Origin: Actinobaculum suis
GTDB taxonomy: Bacteria > Actinomycetota > Actinomycetes > Actinomycetales > Actinomycetaceae
NCBI RefSeq assembly: GCF_900102025.1
Contig: NZ_FNAU01000007.1
Span: 59,945 to 123,944 of the forward strand
DNA: 64,000 nt
Direction: 5' to 3'
Program-made: the position numbers and the translations under genes
Notes under the pieces: model-generated
Told to the model about the DNA's origin: nothing
The model's input: only the letters and a program-made list of their open reading frames with translations
Databases searched by the model: none
Shown here: positions 56,374 through 64,000 of the stretch, in pieces
Layout of the letters: each line of letters opens with the position of its first letter
How positions within the stretch are numbered: the stretch's first letter is position 1

Positions 56374-56610
56374 GTGGCAGCGCTTGGCGGGCACAGTCTT
56401 GAAGAGGGACCGAATGGGGCGTTGTACAAAGTTGTGCGAACGACGGCGAAGAAACGCTATATGTGCCCGGGCTGTAATGGCGTAATTACCGTAGGTGAAC
56501 AAAATGTTGTGGCCTGGACGGAAGATACGATCTGGGGCGCTCAAGCCGGAATCGACAGCCGGCGGCATTGGCATCGTTCCTGCTGGGAACACCGTGGCCG
56601 GCGCAAATGA
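56374..56610 (+). CDS. Small zinc-finger-like protein next to nucS
   Basis: 78 residues from GTG 56374, which has no ribosome binding site. The conserved part is YMCPGCNGVITVGEQNVVAW then RRHWHRSCW: a C-x2-C...H-x-H-x3-C pattern likely to bind zinc. Such small proteins follow nucS in other actinobacteria; their job is unknown. Homologues usually start with a basic tail of about 40 residues, and here that tail is visible upstream in the same frame but contains one TGA (see 56320). The gene may therefore be truncated, recoded or re-started at GTG. Confidence 0.65.
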   Translation: MAALGGHSLEEGPNGALYKVVRTTAKKRYMCPGCNGVITVGEQNVVAWTEDTIWGAQAGIDSRRHWHRSCWEHRGRRK

Positions 56611-56664
56611 GTTCCTAGCGAACAATCCCGCGCCGATCCCGATGGGCAGGAATACGCTAGCTTT

Positions 56665-57462
56665 ATGACTCAACTTTCAGCGCGGCGTACCGGCCCCCAA
56701 ATGGAACTGCCCCTGGTATTGCTACACGCGATGCCGCTGACTTCCCGGATGTGGGAACCGGTAGTAAAGCTACTTCCAGATATTGATGTAATTTGTGTGG
56801 ACGCTCCTGGATGCGGGGATTCCCCCTCCGGAGCGGCTCTAGATAGCGAATACGGGCACAGCGAACCAGCCATGGATTCGTACTTGCAAGCGCTCGAAGA
56901 AACTTTGGCAGGCTACGGTTTGGCTGGCAAGAGATTCGTGATCGCCGGGATTTCTATGGGCGGTGCCGTGGCAGCGGCTTATAGTTTGCGCCATGCGCAA
57001 GAAGTTGCAGGCCTAGCCATTATTGATTCTGGTATTGGAGCTGAACCAGCCGAAAGTCCACGGTTGGGCACAATCGAAAAGATTGCGCACGAAGGTTCTT
57101 ACGCAGTTTTGCAGGCCTGGACGAATACCATGCTTTCCCGCGCCAGTTCGGAGCAATTACATGCCGAATTTGATGCGTATTTCAAGACCGTACCGGCAGA
57201 AATGTTTATCTGGTTGCAACGCATGATGGTCGGCCGGCCCGATAGTCAGACGGCCCTCGATTTGGATATTCCGATCATGCTGATTCGCGGCGAAGACGAC
57301 CCGAATACATCCACCGCCCAGTACGAGCGGATGCAGGAACGAGCCAAACGCGCGCGCTTCGTGGAAATCGCGGACGCCAGTCACTTCTCAGCAAGTGAAA
57401 AGCCCGCCGAAATTGCGGATCTGCTGCGTGAGCTCTATCAGGCAGCAACCGCTAAAAACTAG
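56665..57462 (+). CDS. Alpha/beta-hydrolase
   Basis: 265 residues. Catalytic triad: Ser97 in GISMGG, Asp in IRGEDDPNTS (about 212) and His in DASHFSASEKP (about 238). The oxyanion region is LHAMPLTSRMW. There is no signal peptide or lid insertion, so it is a small cytoplasmic esterase or lactonase-like enzyme. The substrate cannot be told from the sequence. Monocistronic. Confidence 0.9.
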   Translation: MTQLSARRTGPQMELPLVLLHAMPLTSRMWEPVVKLLPDIDVICVDAPGCGDSPSGAALDSEYGHSEPAMDSYLQALEETLAGYGLAGKRFVIAGISMGGAVAAAYSLRHAQEVAGLAIIDSGIGAEPAESPRLGTIEKIAHEGSYAVLQAWTNTMLSRASSEQLHAEFDAYFKTVPAEMFIWLQRMMVGRPDSQTALDLDIPIMLIRGEDDPNTSTAQYERMQERAKRARFVEIADASHFSASEKPAEIADLLRELYQAATAKN

Positions 57463-57826
57463 TCCCGGGAAAAGCTGCTTTGGCTGGAAGAAAACTGGCC
57501 TCGCGCAAGAGCACTCTTTTCGCGCAAGCTAAGTACCTGAGGAAGCCAAGCACCCGAGGAAGCCAAGCTAAGTAGTCGAAGAAACCGAGCTAAGTAGTCG
57601 AAGGAACAAGGAGTCCGAAAGGACGAGGAATCCGAAGGGACATGCGCAGCAGAAATCGGCCCCGCAAAAACGCACATTGCTTGCGAGATGGGACGCGAAG
57701 GCGGCGTCGTCGTGTGAAGAATCAAGGAACGGCGGGCCGGGGCTGGCAGGAGCGCGCGAAGCGGTTAGGCTTAGGCGAGGGTAACCCGCTCAGGAACTGA
57801 CGGTCTGTAAGAGGTGGAGGTCCACA
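57463..57826. other. 364-bp spacer with degenerate repeats
   Basis: GAGGAAGCCAAGC occurs twice (57539, 57555) and AGCTAAGTAGTCGAA twice (57568, 57588), followed by AGGANTCCGAA twice (near 57609, 57625). No gene is supported. The leader of the following gene carries GAGGTGGAGG. Confidence 0.6.
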
Positions 57827-59461
57827 TTGACTGATAGTGCTCACTTCTCTGTGGTCATGCGCGGCTATGACAAAGCGCAGGTAGATGAATACGTATACCA
57901 GTTGCAAACTTCGCTCGCGCAGGTGCGGGCAAAAGTTGCGGATCTGGACGCGCGGATTTTGCGGCTTTCGGGAGAACTCGCGGAAGCCCAACAAGAAATT
58001 CGGGAAAACGAGCGGCCTTCATATTCCGGGCTGGGAACCCGTGTAGAACGTCTTCTACGCACTACCGAACAGCAGGCTATGGACGTGGTAACCAGGGCGA
58101 ATGCGGATGCGGAGGCGATTTTGGCGCGCGCCCAGGCAGAGGCTGATGATCTTTCCACGCAAGCGCAAGCCGAAGCCACCCAAACTCTGGAAGACGCACG
58201 TGAAGAAGCCACTCAGCTGCAAACCTCGGCGCAGGCAGAAGCCAAGCGCACGCAAGAAACTTCCCAGCGTAGCGCCCAAGAACTGGTGGCTTCTGCGGAA
58301 CGGGAAGCGGAGCGTTTGCGCGCGCAGGTAAATGCGGAAACTTCGGCTTTGCGTTCCGAAACCCGGCACGCAGTGGAACAAGAACGCGCCAGTGCCGATA
58401 AAGAAATTACGCAAGATCGGACCACCGCCGCGGAAGAAATAGCCGCGCAGAAGGCCGCCGCGGAACAGGAGGTCGCCCAGTTGCGTGCCACCGCCAAAGC
58501 AGAAGCGGAAAAGCTTACCCGGGAGGCCGCGGAAGCGGCTAACGCTTTGCGGCAGCAGACCGAAGCTGAAACTACGGAACTGCGCGCAAAGGTAACCGCG
58601 GAGACGAATGAATTACGCGAAACGGCAGAACGGGAGACTACCGAGCTGCGTGCCCAGGTGACCGCCGAAACTAATGCCGCGCGGGAAAAAGCCGCGCAGG
58701 AAACCGCGGAGCTCCGCGCTAAAACCAAAGCGGAAACCGATGAATTGCGCACCTCAACCGAAGCCGAAATGGCTGATTTGCGCACCCGCACCGAACAGGA
58801 AACTAGCGAGTTGCGCAGTAGTACCGAAGAAGCGGTGGCCCACTTGCGTGCGCAAGCGGAACGTGAAGTGGCACAGTTGCGCGACGACGCCGCGGCGCGG
58901 CGGGCCGCCGATGATGCGGATTCGCGCGGAAAGATTGAAGCGGCGGTGAAAGACTCGGAGGAGCGGGCCGCGGAAGCCGAAGTCCGCTTGGCCGAGGCCA
59001 CCCGCCGGGCCAATGCGCTCACGGAAAGTTCCACAGAAGAAGCAACGAACACCGTCAATGCGGCGCGGGAAGAAGCCGCGCAACTATTAGCAGAAGCGCG
59101 GGAAGAAGCCGGCCGGGTGCGGGCAGCAGCCGAACAAGCAGCCCGGGAAGCAAAGCTCAGCGCGGACCAGTACGTGGCCGGTTTGGAAGAACAAAAATCA
59201 GCGCTCACCTCGTATTTGGAAGACGTGCGGACCTTGCTCGCTGCCTCAAATGTTCCCCTGGCGCTTTCTGACATTGTGGATAACGGCGAATCGCGGGCAA
59301 AAGAAGCTGCCGCGGCCGCAGAACAGATGGGGAAAACTGAGAGCGAGTTGGGCGTACCGGCCGGCGGCGGCGATGCCGCTAAGGCGGAATCCGGTAAAGC
59401 CGGCGGCGCGAGTAAAGCGGACGGTCGGGCCCAGCAAGCCGGCGGTGCTAAGGAAAAATAG
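57827..59461 (+). CDS. DivIVA/Scy-like coiled-coil protein
   Basis: 544 residues, TTG start after GAGGTGGAGG. Residues 8-50 (FSVVMRGYDKAQVDEYVYQL) match the DivIVA N-terminal domain. From 60 to about 470 there is an almost unbroken coiled coil of AEAETTELRA-type units, then an Ala/Gly/Lys tail. This layout is that of Scy and FilP, polar-growth scaffolds in Streptomyces. Here it may organise the pole or septum. It heads a run with the two-TM protein and lipoprotein, though a hairpin lies between. Confidence 0.8.
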   Translation: MTDSAHFSVVMRGYDKAQVDEYVYQLQTSLAQVRAKVADLDARILRLSGELAEAQQEIRENERPSYSGLGTRVERLLRTTEQQAMDVVTRANADAEAILARAQAEADDLSTQAQAEATQTLEDAREEATQLQTSAQAEAKRTQETSQRSAQELVASAEREAERLRAQVNAETSALRSETRHAVEQERASADKEITQDRTTAAEEIAAQKAAAEQEVAQLRATAKAEAEKLTREAAEAANALRQQTEAETTELRAKVTAETNELRETAERETTELRAQVTAETNAAREKAAQETAELRAKTKAETDELRTSTEAEMADLRTRTEQETSELRSSTEEAVAHLRAQAEREVAQLRDDAAARRAADDADSRGKIEAAVKDSEERAAEAEVRLAEATRRANALTESSTEEATNTVNAAREEAAQLLAEAREEAGRVRAAAEQAAREAKLSADQYVAGLEEQKSALTSYLEDVRTLLAASNVPLALSDIVDNGESRAKEAAAAAEQMGKTESELGVPAGGGDAAKAESGKAGGASKADGRAQQAGGAKEK

Positions 59462-59473
59462 CGTAAGTGGCGG

Positions 59474-59514
59474 CGGCCCGGCACGTGTTCGCAGATTCTG
59501 CACGTGCCGGGCCG
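59474..59514 (+). terminator. Hairpin after the Scy-like gene
   Basis: CGGCCCGGCACGTG and CACGTGCCGGGCCG form a perfect 14-bp stem with a 13-base loop, no U-tract. Confidence 0.65.
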
Positions 59515-59721
59515 TTCATGGAATACAGTGAAGACTGTAGAGATTGCGAGATTTTCGCGAACTTGCAGGTCACACCGGTTGCGGAAGGCAAAGCAGGCGA
59601 AGACCGCTGCGAATGCCCCGCAGACTGCACTAACTGGGAGCGAGACGGATTGCCCGGCTCGGGTTTGCTTTTTGGTGGGCTCGGGCTCGGATTGGGCCAC
59701 CGCGGCGGTGGAAGGGGAAGA

Positions 59722-61533
59722 ATGAGGAAGAACGGCGGGATTGCCCTCGGCGTTATCGGCGTCGTCATTTTGATATGGGGCTTACTAGCGGCGACGGTGT
59801 GGAAGCCGCCGCGCGAAATCGCAGGCGAGGCAGCCGCTACGGGTACCGGCGTTGTCGCGACCGCTCCCGGCGTGCTCGACATGGGTGGAAACGTGGTTGA
59901 CGTGCGGGTTTCTGCTGAGCCTGGCGTTGAAGTGTACGTAGGCTTCGGTTTTTCTGACGACGTTGAGGCCTACACGGAAGGTCTGCGCGTAGAAAAGATC
60001 ACCGGCTTCACCGAAGACGGCACCGCGCTGGCCACGGAAATTTCCGAAGGCAAGGATGAGAAGGCCGCGACCGCAGATAGCGGCGATTCCGCCGGTGAGG
60101 GGTCCGAAGGCGCCGCGGAAGGCCAGAACGAATCCGCCGATAAGGATGGCGCCGCGAAAGAGCCGGCGCTCCGCGTTACCGATTCGGATATGTGGTTCTC
60201 TAAAGAAACCGGTGAGGGCACCGTTGAGGTGAGTTATACGACGACGGCGACCGGTGCAGAATCGCTGATCGCTTCCACTTCGGATGGCTCCATTCCGAAG
60301 GTAATGCTCCTGTGGAAGCTCGATACCGGGCATGACAATTCCCTCGTCATTATTCTTATTGGTTTGCTCGCGACTTTGGTCGGGGCCTTGTTGCTCGTGT
60401 TGGAATGGCAAGAAACGCGCCGCGATGAAACGACACGGCGTGGCCGGGCAGCATCGCTTGCCCAAAAGCGTTCCCGCGCGAGTGAAAAAACTGAAATATT
60501 TGGTGCCGCGAATGAACGTGGTACTGCGAATGAACGTGGTGCCGCGAATGAGCGTGGTACCGCAAATGAGCAGGGCACGAAGCCTGGGGCCGCAGCTGAT
60601 CAGGGTGAAGCAGGAAGCCGTGAAAAACTTGCCGCAGAAACCGGGCAGATGCTCGGCGCCGGTGTACTTCCCGCCAGCCCTCGCGCCGAGGAACTACGCC
60701 GGCGGGAGGTAGCGCTCTCCGGCGGCACGGCGCCTTCGGCCCCGTCCGCCCCTTCCGCACTTTCTGTACCTTCGGCCCCTTCCGCACTTTCTGTACCTTC
60801 GGCCCCTTCCGCACTTTCAGGTGATGCGGCCTATTCGGCTCCAAGTGCTCGGTCTGCGGCTAGTGCCCGCTCTGCTGCTAGTGCCCGCTCTGCTTCTAGC
60901 GCGCGTTCGGCGGCGAGTGCCCTTTCGGCGGCGAGCGCCAGCTCGGCCCCAAGTGCCCTTTCTGCGGCCTCGGCCGGGATAGCGGTATCAGCTAGCTCCG
61001 CTGACGAAGCGCGCAAACCTTCACATGCGGCCGGTGAAACTCCGGGCGGCTATCTCACCGGTGAATTGCCGAAGATCCGGGCAAATCGCTGGTCAGAGCG
61101 CGAAGCAGCCAAACCAAATAATGCGGGTGGATACCGCGGCGCTCGTACACCTCGCGCGGGAACTACGAGCCAAGATGGTTGGGAAGCCGCGGCGTGGGAT
61201 CAATCTGGGTGGAGTACCGGAGCCCTTTCCGCCACCGGCAAGCAGCGTGCCATTAGCGGCCGTCGCGCAGCAGGCGAAGCCGGCGTGGCAGCCCAGTACA
61301 GCGGCGCCAGCGCGCATTCACCGCAGGAAATCGACGTGCATATCGACGAAAATACGAGCAAAAACTGGTGGAGCATTTGGGGTGGCGGTCCCGGTAGTAC
61401 CGCTAGCCCCGGTAGTGCAGATAGTGCCGCTAGCGCCGGTGGAACCTTCGGTAACGGAGGAGCTGGTAACAGCGGCAACGCCGGCGGTCGCGGTGCTGGC
61501 ATGGACGTTGGCGAAGGCGAGGAGGCAAAGTAA
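59722..61533 (+). CDS. Two-TM membrane protein with extracellular domain and low-complexity tail
   Basis: 603 residues from ATG 59722; GGAAGGGGAAGA precedes it, while longer in-frame starts begin in the hairpin region. TM1 is residues 4-30 (GGIALGVIGVVILIWGLLAA), an external domain with acidic Glu/Gly/Ala insert follows (about 35-205), and TM2 is near 207-230. The remaining 370 residues are cytoplasmic, with 18-bp ANERGT repeats (60508-60579), 27-bp PSAPSALSV repeats (about 60751-60830), and SARSAASA runs. No known family. The following lipoprotein starts at the base after the stop. Confidence 0.7.
   Translation: MRKNGGIALGVIGVVILIWGLLAATVWKPPREIAGEAAATGTGVVATAPGVLDMGGNVVDVRVSAEPGVEVYVGFGFSDDVEAYTEGLRVEKITGFTEDGTALATEISEGKDEKAATADSGDSAGEGSEGAAEGQNESADKDGAAKEPALRVTDSDMWFSKETGEGTVEVSYTTTATGAESLIASTSDGSIPKVMLLWKLDTGHDNSLVIILIGLLATLVGALLLVLEWQETRRDETTRRGRAASLAQKRSRASEKTEIFGAANERGTANERGAANERGTANEQGTKPGAAADQGEAGSREKLAAETGQMLGAGVLPASPRAEELRRREVALSGGTAPSAPSAPSALSVPSAPSALSVPSAPSALSGDAAYSAPSARSAASARSAASARSASSARSAASALSAASASSAPSALSAASAGIAVSASSADEARKPSHAAGETPGGYLTGELPKIRANRWSEREAAKPNNAGGYRGARTPRAGTTSQDGWEAAAWDQSGWSTGALSATGKQRAISGRRAAGEAGVAAQYSGASAHSPQEIDVHIDENTSKNWWSIWGGGPGSTASPGSADSAASAGGTFGNGGAGNSGNAGGRGAGMDVGEGEEAK
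60508..60830. repeat. Two coding minisatellites in the two-TM protein gene
   Basis: Four 18-bp units (60508-60579) and about three 27-bp units (60751-60830), both frame-neutral and in the predicted cytoplasmic tail. Confidence 0.85.
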
Positions 61534-62583
61534 ATGCGCAAGATAATTGCAGTGCTCTGTGCCGGGCTGCTGGGGTTAACGGGTTGCAGCAAACAGGCGG
61601 AGATTCCCCAACCCCAACCGGTTGTGAAACCCGAACGCGCGGCCCTGAGCGAAACGCATTTTGCGGAAGTACGTACTTCCATCAACGAAACTCTTGCTGC
61701 GGCCGATGAAAAACTCGACGCCAAACTCTTGGCCACTCGCGCCTATAGTCCTTTCCGAGAGGACCGCGAAGCCCGGTACCGGGTCAAGAGCGTTCTGAAG
61801 GATGCTTATAACTTGCCGGCGCTGTCTTCCGAACCGCAGTCCGACAAAGTATCGGCTGTTTCCCGGGCTGACGGTTTCCCGCGGTACGCCGTCGTCGCTA
61901 TGCAACCACCCGCAGATTCTTCACTCCCGGTAGTGACCGTGTACACGCAACCTAGCGCGCGCGAAAACTGGGGTGTTTGGTCCAGCATGTCGATCATGCC
62001 CGGTGCCACAATTCCCGCACTACCTGCAGGTTCGCAAGGTGCCGAGGTAATCGCTCCCGACGACGGTGCCGGGCTGGTGGCAAGTCCGCAACAAGTTGCA
62101 TCCGCTTACGCGAATCTTTTGACCTTTGGAGATTCACAAGGGCTCAAAATTGCGGCTTCCGCGGACAGTCCAGACACTCCGGATACGTTCCGGGCCGGTA
62201 TTAATACCGAACTAGAGTCCTTGCGCACGGCCTTTGAAGGAAGCGGGGAAGCGAGCTATTCCTTCGCACCCAGCAAGGTGGCACCGATGGCGTTGCGCGA
62301 TGCCGAAGGCGGTGCGCTAACGGTGATTCCGATCAACTACACGATGAATATTAAGATCACCAAAGAGGGTGCGAAGATCACGCTCGAAGATCAGCGCATT
62401 ACCGCGGCGGCTACCGGGCAGCCGGGACAATCGATTGCGGTAGATGGGGAAATGCGCGTGAACTTCTCGGCGCAATTGGCTTTCCGGATTCCGCCTGAGG
62501 GGACAGAAAACCCGGTGATTTCTGTGATTGCAGCTTCGCAACCGTTGGTGACTTCGGTGGAGAACGGAGCGCCCGCGGCGTAA
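61534..62583 (+). CDS. Conserved lipoprotein (DUF8094-like)
   Basis: 349 residues, ATG directly after the upstream stop (TAAATG). Signal peptide and lipobox LTGC with Cys19 as the lipidated residue. The rest is extracytoplasmic, beta-rich, with no enzyme motif. Gene order with the two-TM protein and CnoX suggests a shared envelope role. The DUF8094 assignment is tentative. Confidence 0.75.
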   Translation: MRKIIAVLCAGLLGLTGCSKQAEIPQPQPVVKPERAALSETHFAEVRTSINETLAAADEKLDAKLLATRAYSPFREDREARYRVKSVLKDAYNLPALSSEPQSDKVSAVSRADGFPRYAVVAMQPPADSSLPVVTVYTQPSARENWGVWSSMSIMPGATIPALPAGSQGAEVIAPDDGAGLVASPQQVASAYANLLTFGDSQGLKIAASADSPDTPDTFRAGINTELESLRTAFEGSGEASYSFAPSKVAPMALRDAEGGALTVIPINYTMNIKITKEGAKITLEDQRITAAATGQPGQSIAVDGEMRVNFSAQLAFRIPPEGTENPVISVIAASQPLVTSVENGAPAA

Positions 62584-62712
62584 AAACTTCGGCTACCGGG
62601 CGAAAATCTGCCCAGACCAGGCAGATTCGCGCACGATAGTAATGATGTTGGGTTGGTACACGAAGTACACCCCGCGTGCGGATAAGCAAATTTTGAGTGA
62701 GGGGAAAATTGC

Positions 62713-63606
62713 ATGAGTGAATCGTTGTATGGCGGAATGGATCTTTCTGGCATCGCGGAAGCCCAGAAGCAAGAGAGCGAACCGGCCCAGGCAGCCGACT
62801 ACACCGTGCACCTCACCGCCGCCACCTTGCAGTCGGTGATGCAACAGTCGTTGACGGTCCCGGTTATCGTGCTTTTCACCATGGATGGGCTTCCGGGGTC
62901 TACGGGCCAGAAACTCGAAGCGGAAACGAAGAAACGCGGGGGTCGGTTCCAAATTGCGGTAGCCAACGCACAAACTGAGACCGAACTCATGGCGGCCTTC
63001 CAGGTTTCCGGGGCGCCTTCCGGTTACGCGCTAATTGGCGGGCGTTCCATCGTCCCGCTGTTCCAGGGTGAACCGAATGATGAGCAGCTCACTGCGGTTA
63101 TCGATCAGGTGCTAGAACTTGCCCGGCAGGCGGGGATCGGAGGCCGGATTTCCGGGGATTCCCAGCAGACCGGGGAAACCGCAGGAGAACTGGAAGAGCA
63201 CTATCTTGCCGGAGCCGCCGCCCTACAAAGCGGTGATCTGACGACGGCGGAAGCCGAATTCCGGGAATCGCTCAACGTGATGCCAGATAACGAAGCTGCC
63301 AAGATTGGGCTAGCCCAGGTGGATTTGGTGCAGCGCACTGCGGGAGTAAACCGCGAAGAAGTCTTGGCACAGGCGGATGAGAAAGGTGCCGCAGACCCAG
63401 AGATCCAGCTGCAAGCCGCAGATATCGAAACCGCTTCCGGGCGGCCGGATTTGGCCTTCGACCGGTTGATTGCAACCATCGCCGAAACCTCGGGAGATGA
63501 ACGCGAGAAGCTGCGTAAGCGTTTGCTCGAACTTTTCGAAGTAGTGGGTGCCGACCAGCCGATTGTGGCCGAAGCGCGAAAAAAGCTTGCTAGAGCGCTG
63601 TTCTAA
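62713..63606 (+). CDS. Thioredoxin-fold/TPR chaperedoxin (CnoX/YbbN)
   Basis: 297 residues. N-terminal thioredoxin-like domain (about 30-135) in which the CxxC is lost (TMDGLPGSTGQKLEAE), followed by TPR helices (about 158-297, YLAGAAALQSGDLTTAEAEF). CnoX holds oxidised proteins and passes them to GroEL or DnaK. It fits the thiol-stress theme of this window. Confidence 0.88.
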   Translation: MSESLYGGMDLSGIAEAQKQESEPAQAADYTVHLTAATLQSVMQQSLTVPVIVLFTMDGLPGSTGQKLEAETKKRGGRFQIAVANAQTETELMAAFQVSGAPSGYALIGGRSIVPLFQGEPNDEQLTAVIDQVLELARQAGIGGRISGDSQQTGETAGELEEHYLAGAAALQSGDLTTAEAEFRESLNVMPDNEAAKIGLAQVDLVQRTAGVNREEVLAQADEKGAADPEIQLQAADIETASGRPDLAFDRLIATIAETSGDEREKLRKRLLELFEVVGADQPIVAEARKKLARALF

Positions 63607-63769
63607 CTAAAACTCGAGTGCTGCTGGGCCGGGCTATAGCTGGACCCAGCTGGGTAGGGCTACAGCTTGACCCAGTGAATTGGAACCAAAACTGCTGAGT
63701 TGGAGCCAAAGCTGCGCGCTAGCGATGCCTGAGCTGCGAACAGAACTTATAACTACATATGAAAGGGAA
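63607..63769. repeat. Degenerate direct repeats after cnoX
   Basis: CTATAGCTGGACCCAG and CTACAGCTTGACCCAG (two mismatches) at about 63632 and 63659, then GTTGGAGCCAAAGCTG resembling ATTGGAACCAAAACTG. Non-coding. Confidence 0.6.
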
Positions 63770-63802
63770 AGCCCCGCGAGCCATTTGCGCTTGCGGGGTT
63801 TA
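63770..63802. terminator. Terminator, probably bidirectional
   Basis: AAGCCCCGCGAGC and GCTTGCGGGGTTT arms, six-base loop, T-rich on the right. It lies 160 bases after cnoX and overlaps the stop of the leftward open frame that enters from the window edge. Confidence 0.85.
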
Positions 63803-64000
63803 TTTTGCGCGAGGGCGGGTTTTGCGAGGCGAGTTACATGCGTCCAATCGGTGGTCGGACGATACAAGCCCGCTAGGCGTTCGCTGCAAGTTGTTTTTGG
63901 TTTGTGTTTTTGTTGTGTTGGTGGGGTTTTGTGGGTGTGTGTTTGGTGTCACTGGGGTTTTGGTTTGTGTTTTTGGGGTGGGGTGGGTATTGTTTTCTGC
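63800..64000 (-). CDS. Possible C-terminus of a leftward gene with a Thr/Asn/Pro/Lys-rich tail
   Basis: A stop-free frame of 66 codons enters from the right edge and ends at TAA 63800. The peptide is made of Thr, Pro, Asn, Lys and Gln, with codons almost free of G, very unlike the rest of the window. It may be the tail of a surface or HNH-type protein, or simply a non-coding G/T-skewed tract read backwards. Confidence 0.3.
   Translation of the reverse strand, partial: AENNTHPTPKTQTKTPVTPNTHPQNPTNTTKTQTKNNLQRTPSGLVSSDHRLDACNSPRKTRPRAK

Noticed and set aside
58213..59700. 495-codon leftward frame opposite the Scy-like gene
   Set aside because: Open only because the coiled-coil gene has strongly periodic codons; Ser/Ala/Cys-rich with no motif.
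59467..59721. N-terminal extension of the two-TM protein with several Cys
   Set aside because: Begins inside a 14-bp hairpin and lacks a ribosome binding site; ATG 59722 has a strong one and starts directly before TM1.

Overview
The window is a contiguous piece of chromosome from a moderately GC-rich actinobacterium. Lineage markers are: Rv3235-family and DUF6912 proteins, a SigR/SigH-type sigma factor with a ZAS anti-sigma factor, ribosomal protein bL37, a very long Rho, the block argS-lysA-hom-thrC-thrB-rho-rpmE-prfA-prmC-tsaC-wecA-atp, and nucS and DUF2550 after atpC. The phosphoketolase, adhA-like dehydrogenase and complete F-ATPase together fit the Actinomycetaceae. This family-level placement is an inference from gene content; no species is assigned. 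No prophage, insertion sequence or CRISPR array was seen.

Layout. 1-5900: a poorly characterised envelope/regulation cluster (Rv3235-like protein, LysM membrane protein, unknown protein, BldC/excisionase-like HTH, SAF protein, CpaE-like ATPase with Arg in the P-loop, DUF6912). 6100-14600: tpx, then a leftward group sbcD-sbcC and a leftward run DoxX-aroA-rsgA with one-base stop/start overlaps. 14800-16100: sigR-rsrA and the 24-residue bL37 gene. 16500-24650: YrdC-like protein, degenerate SGNH protein, a tandem CNNM/CorC pair, M23 peptidase, GDPD, CsoR. 25200-28940: alcohol dehydrogenase and xfp. 29165-31290: tRNA-Arg(CCG) facing away from argS. 31500-38770: lysA, two leftward aroD paralogues, hom-thrC-thrB. 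39050-47310: rho, rpmE, prfA, prmC, tsaC, wecA, an AtpI-like protein. 47850-54710: atpBEFHAGDC. 54890-57460: DUF2550, nucS, a small zinc-finger-like gene and an alpha/beta hydrolase. 57830-63610: DivIVA/Scy-like coiled coil, a two-TM protein, a lipoprotein and CnoX/YbbN.

Functional themes are: central fermentation (xfp, adh, F-ATPase); aspartate-family and shikimate synthesis (lysA, hom, thrC, thrB, aroA, two aroD); translation and termination (argS, tRNA-Arg, rpmE, prfA, prmC, tsaC, rsgA, bL37, rho); genome maintenance (sbcCD, nucS); thiol and metal stress (tpx, sigR/rsrA, csoR); and envelope growth (LysM, M23, wecA, Scy-like).

The most unusual signals are: (i) short tandem duplications that begin at or just after stop codons of several genes; (ii) an in-frame UGA eight codons after a well-placed ATG in the small zinc-finger gene; (iii) a probably leaderless csoR whose operator overlaps its -10; (iv) an SGNH-fold protein lacking the usual catalytic residues; (v) many low-complexity insertions in housekeeping enzymes; and (vi) a G/T-only tract at the right edge. 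Nothing here is clearly a new defence or mobile system. The best candidate for an undescribed system is the 1-5900 cluster.
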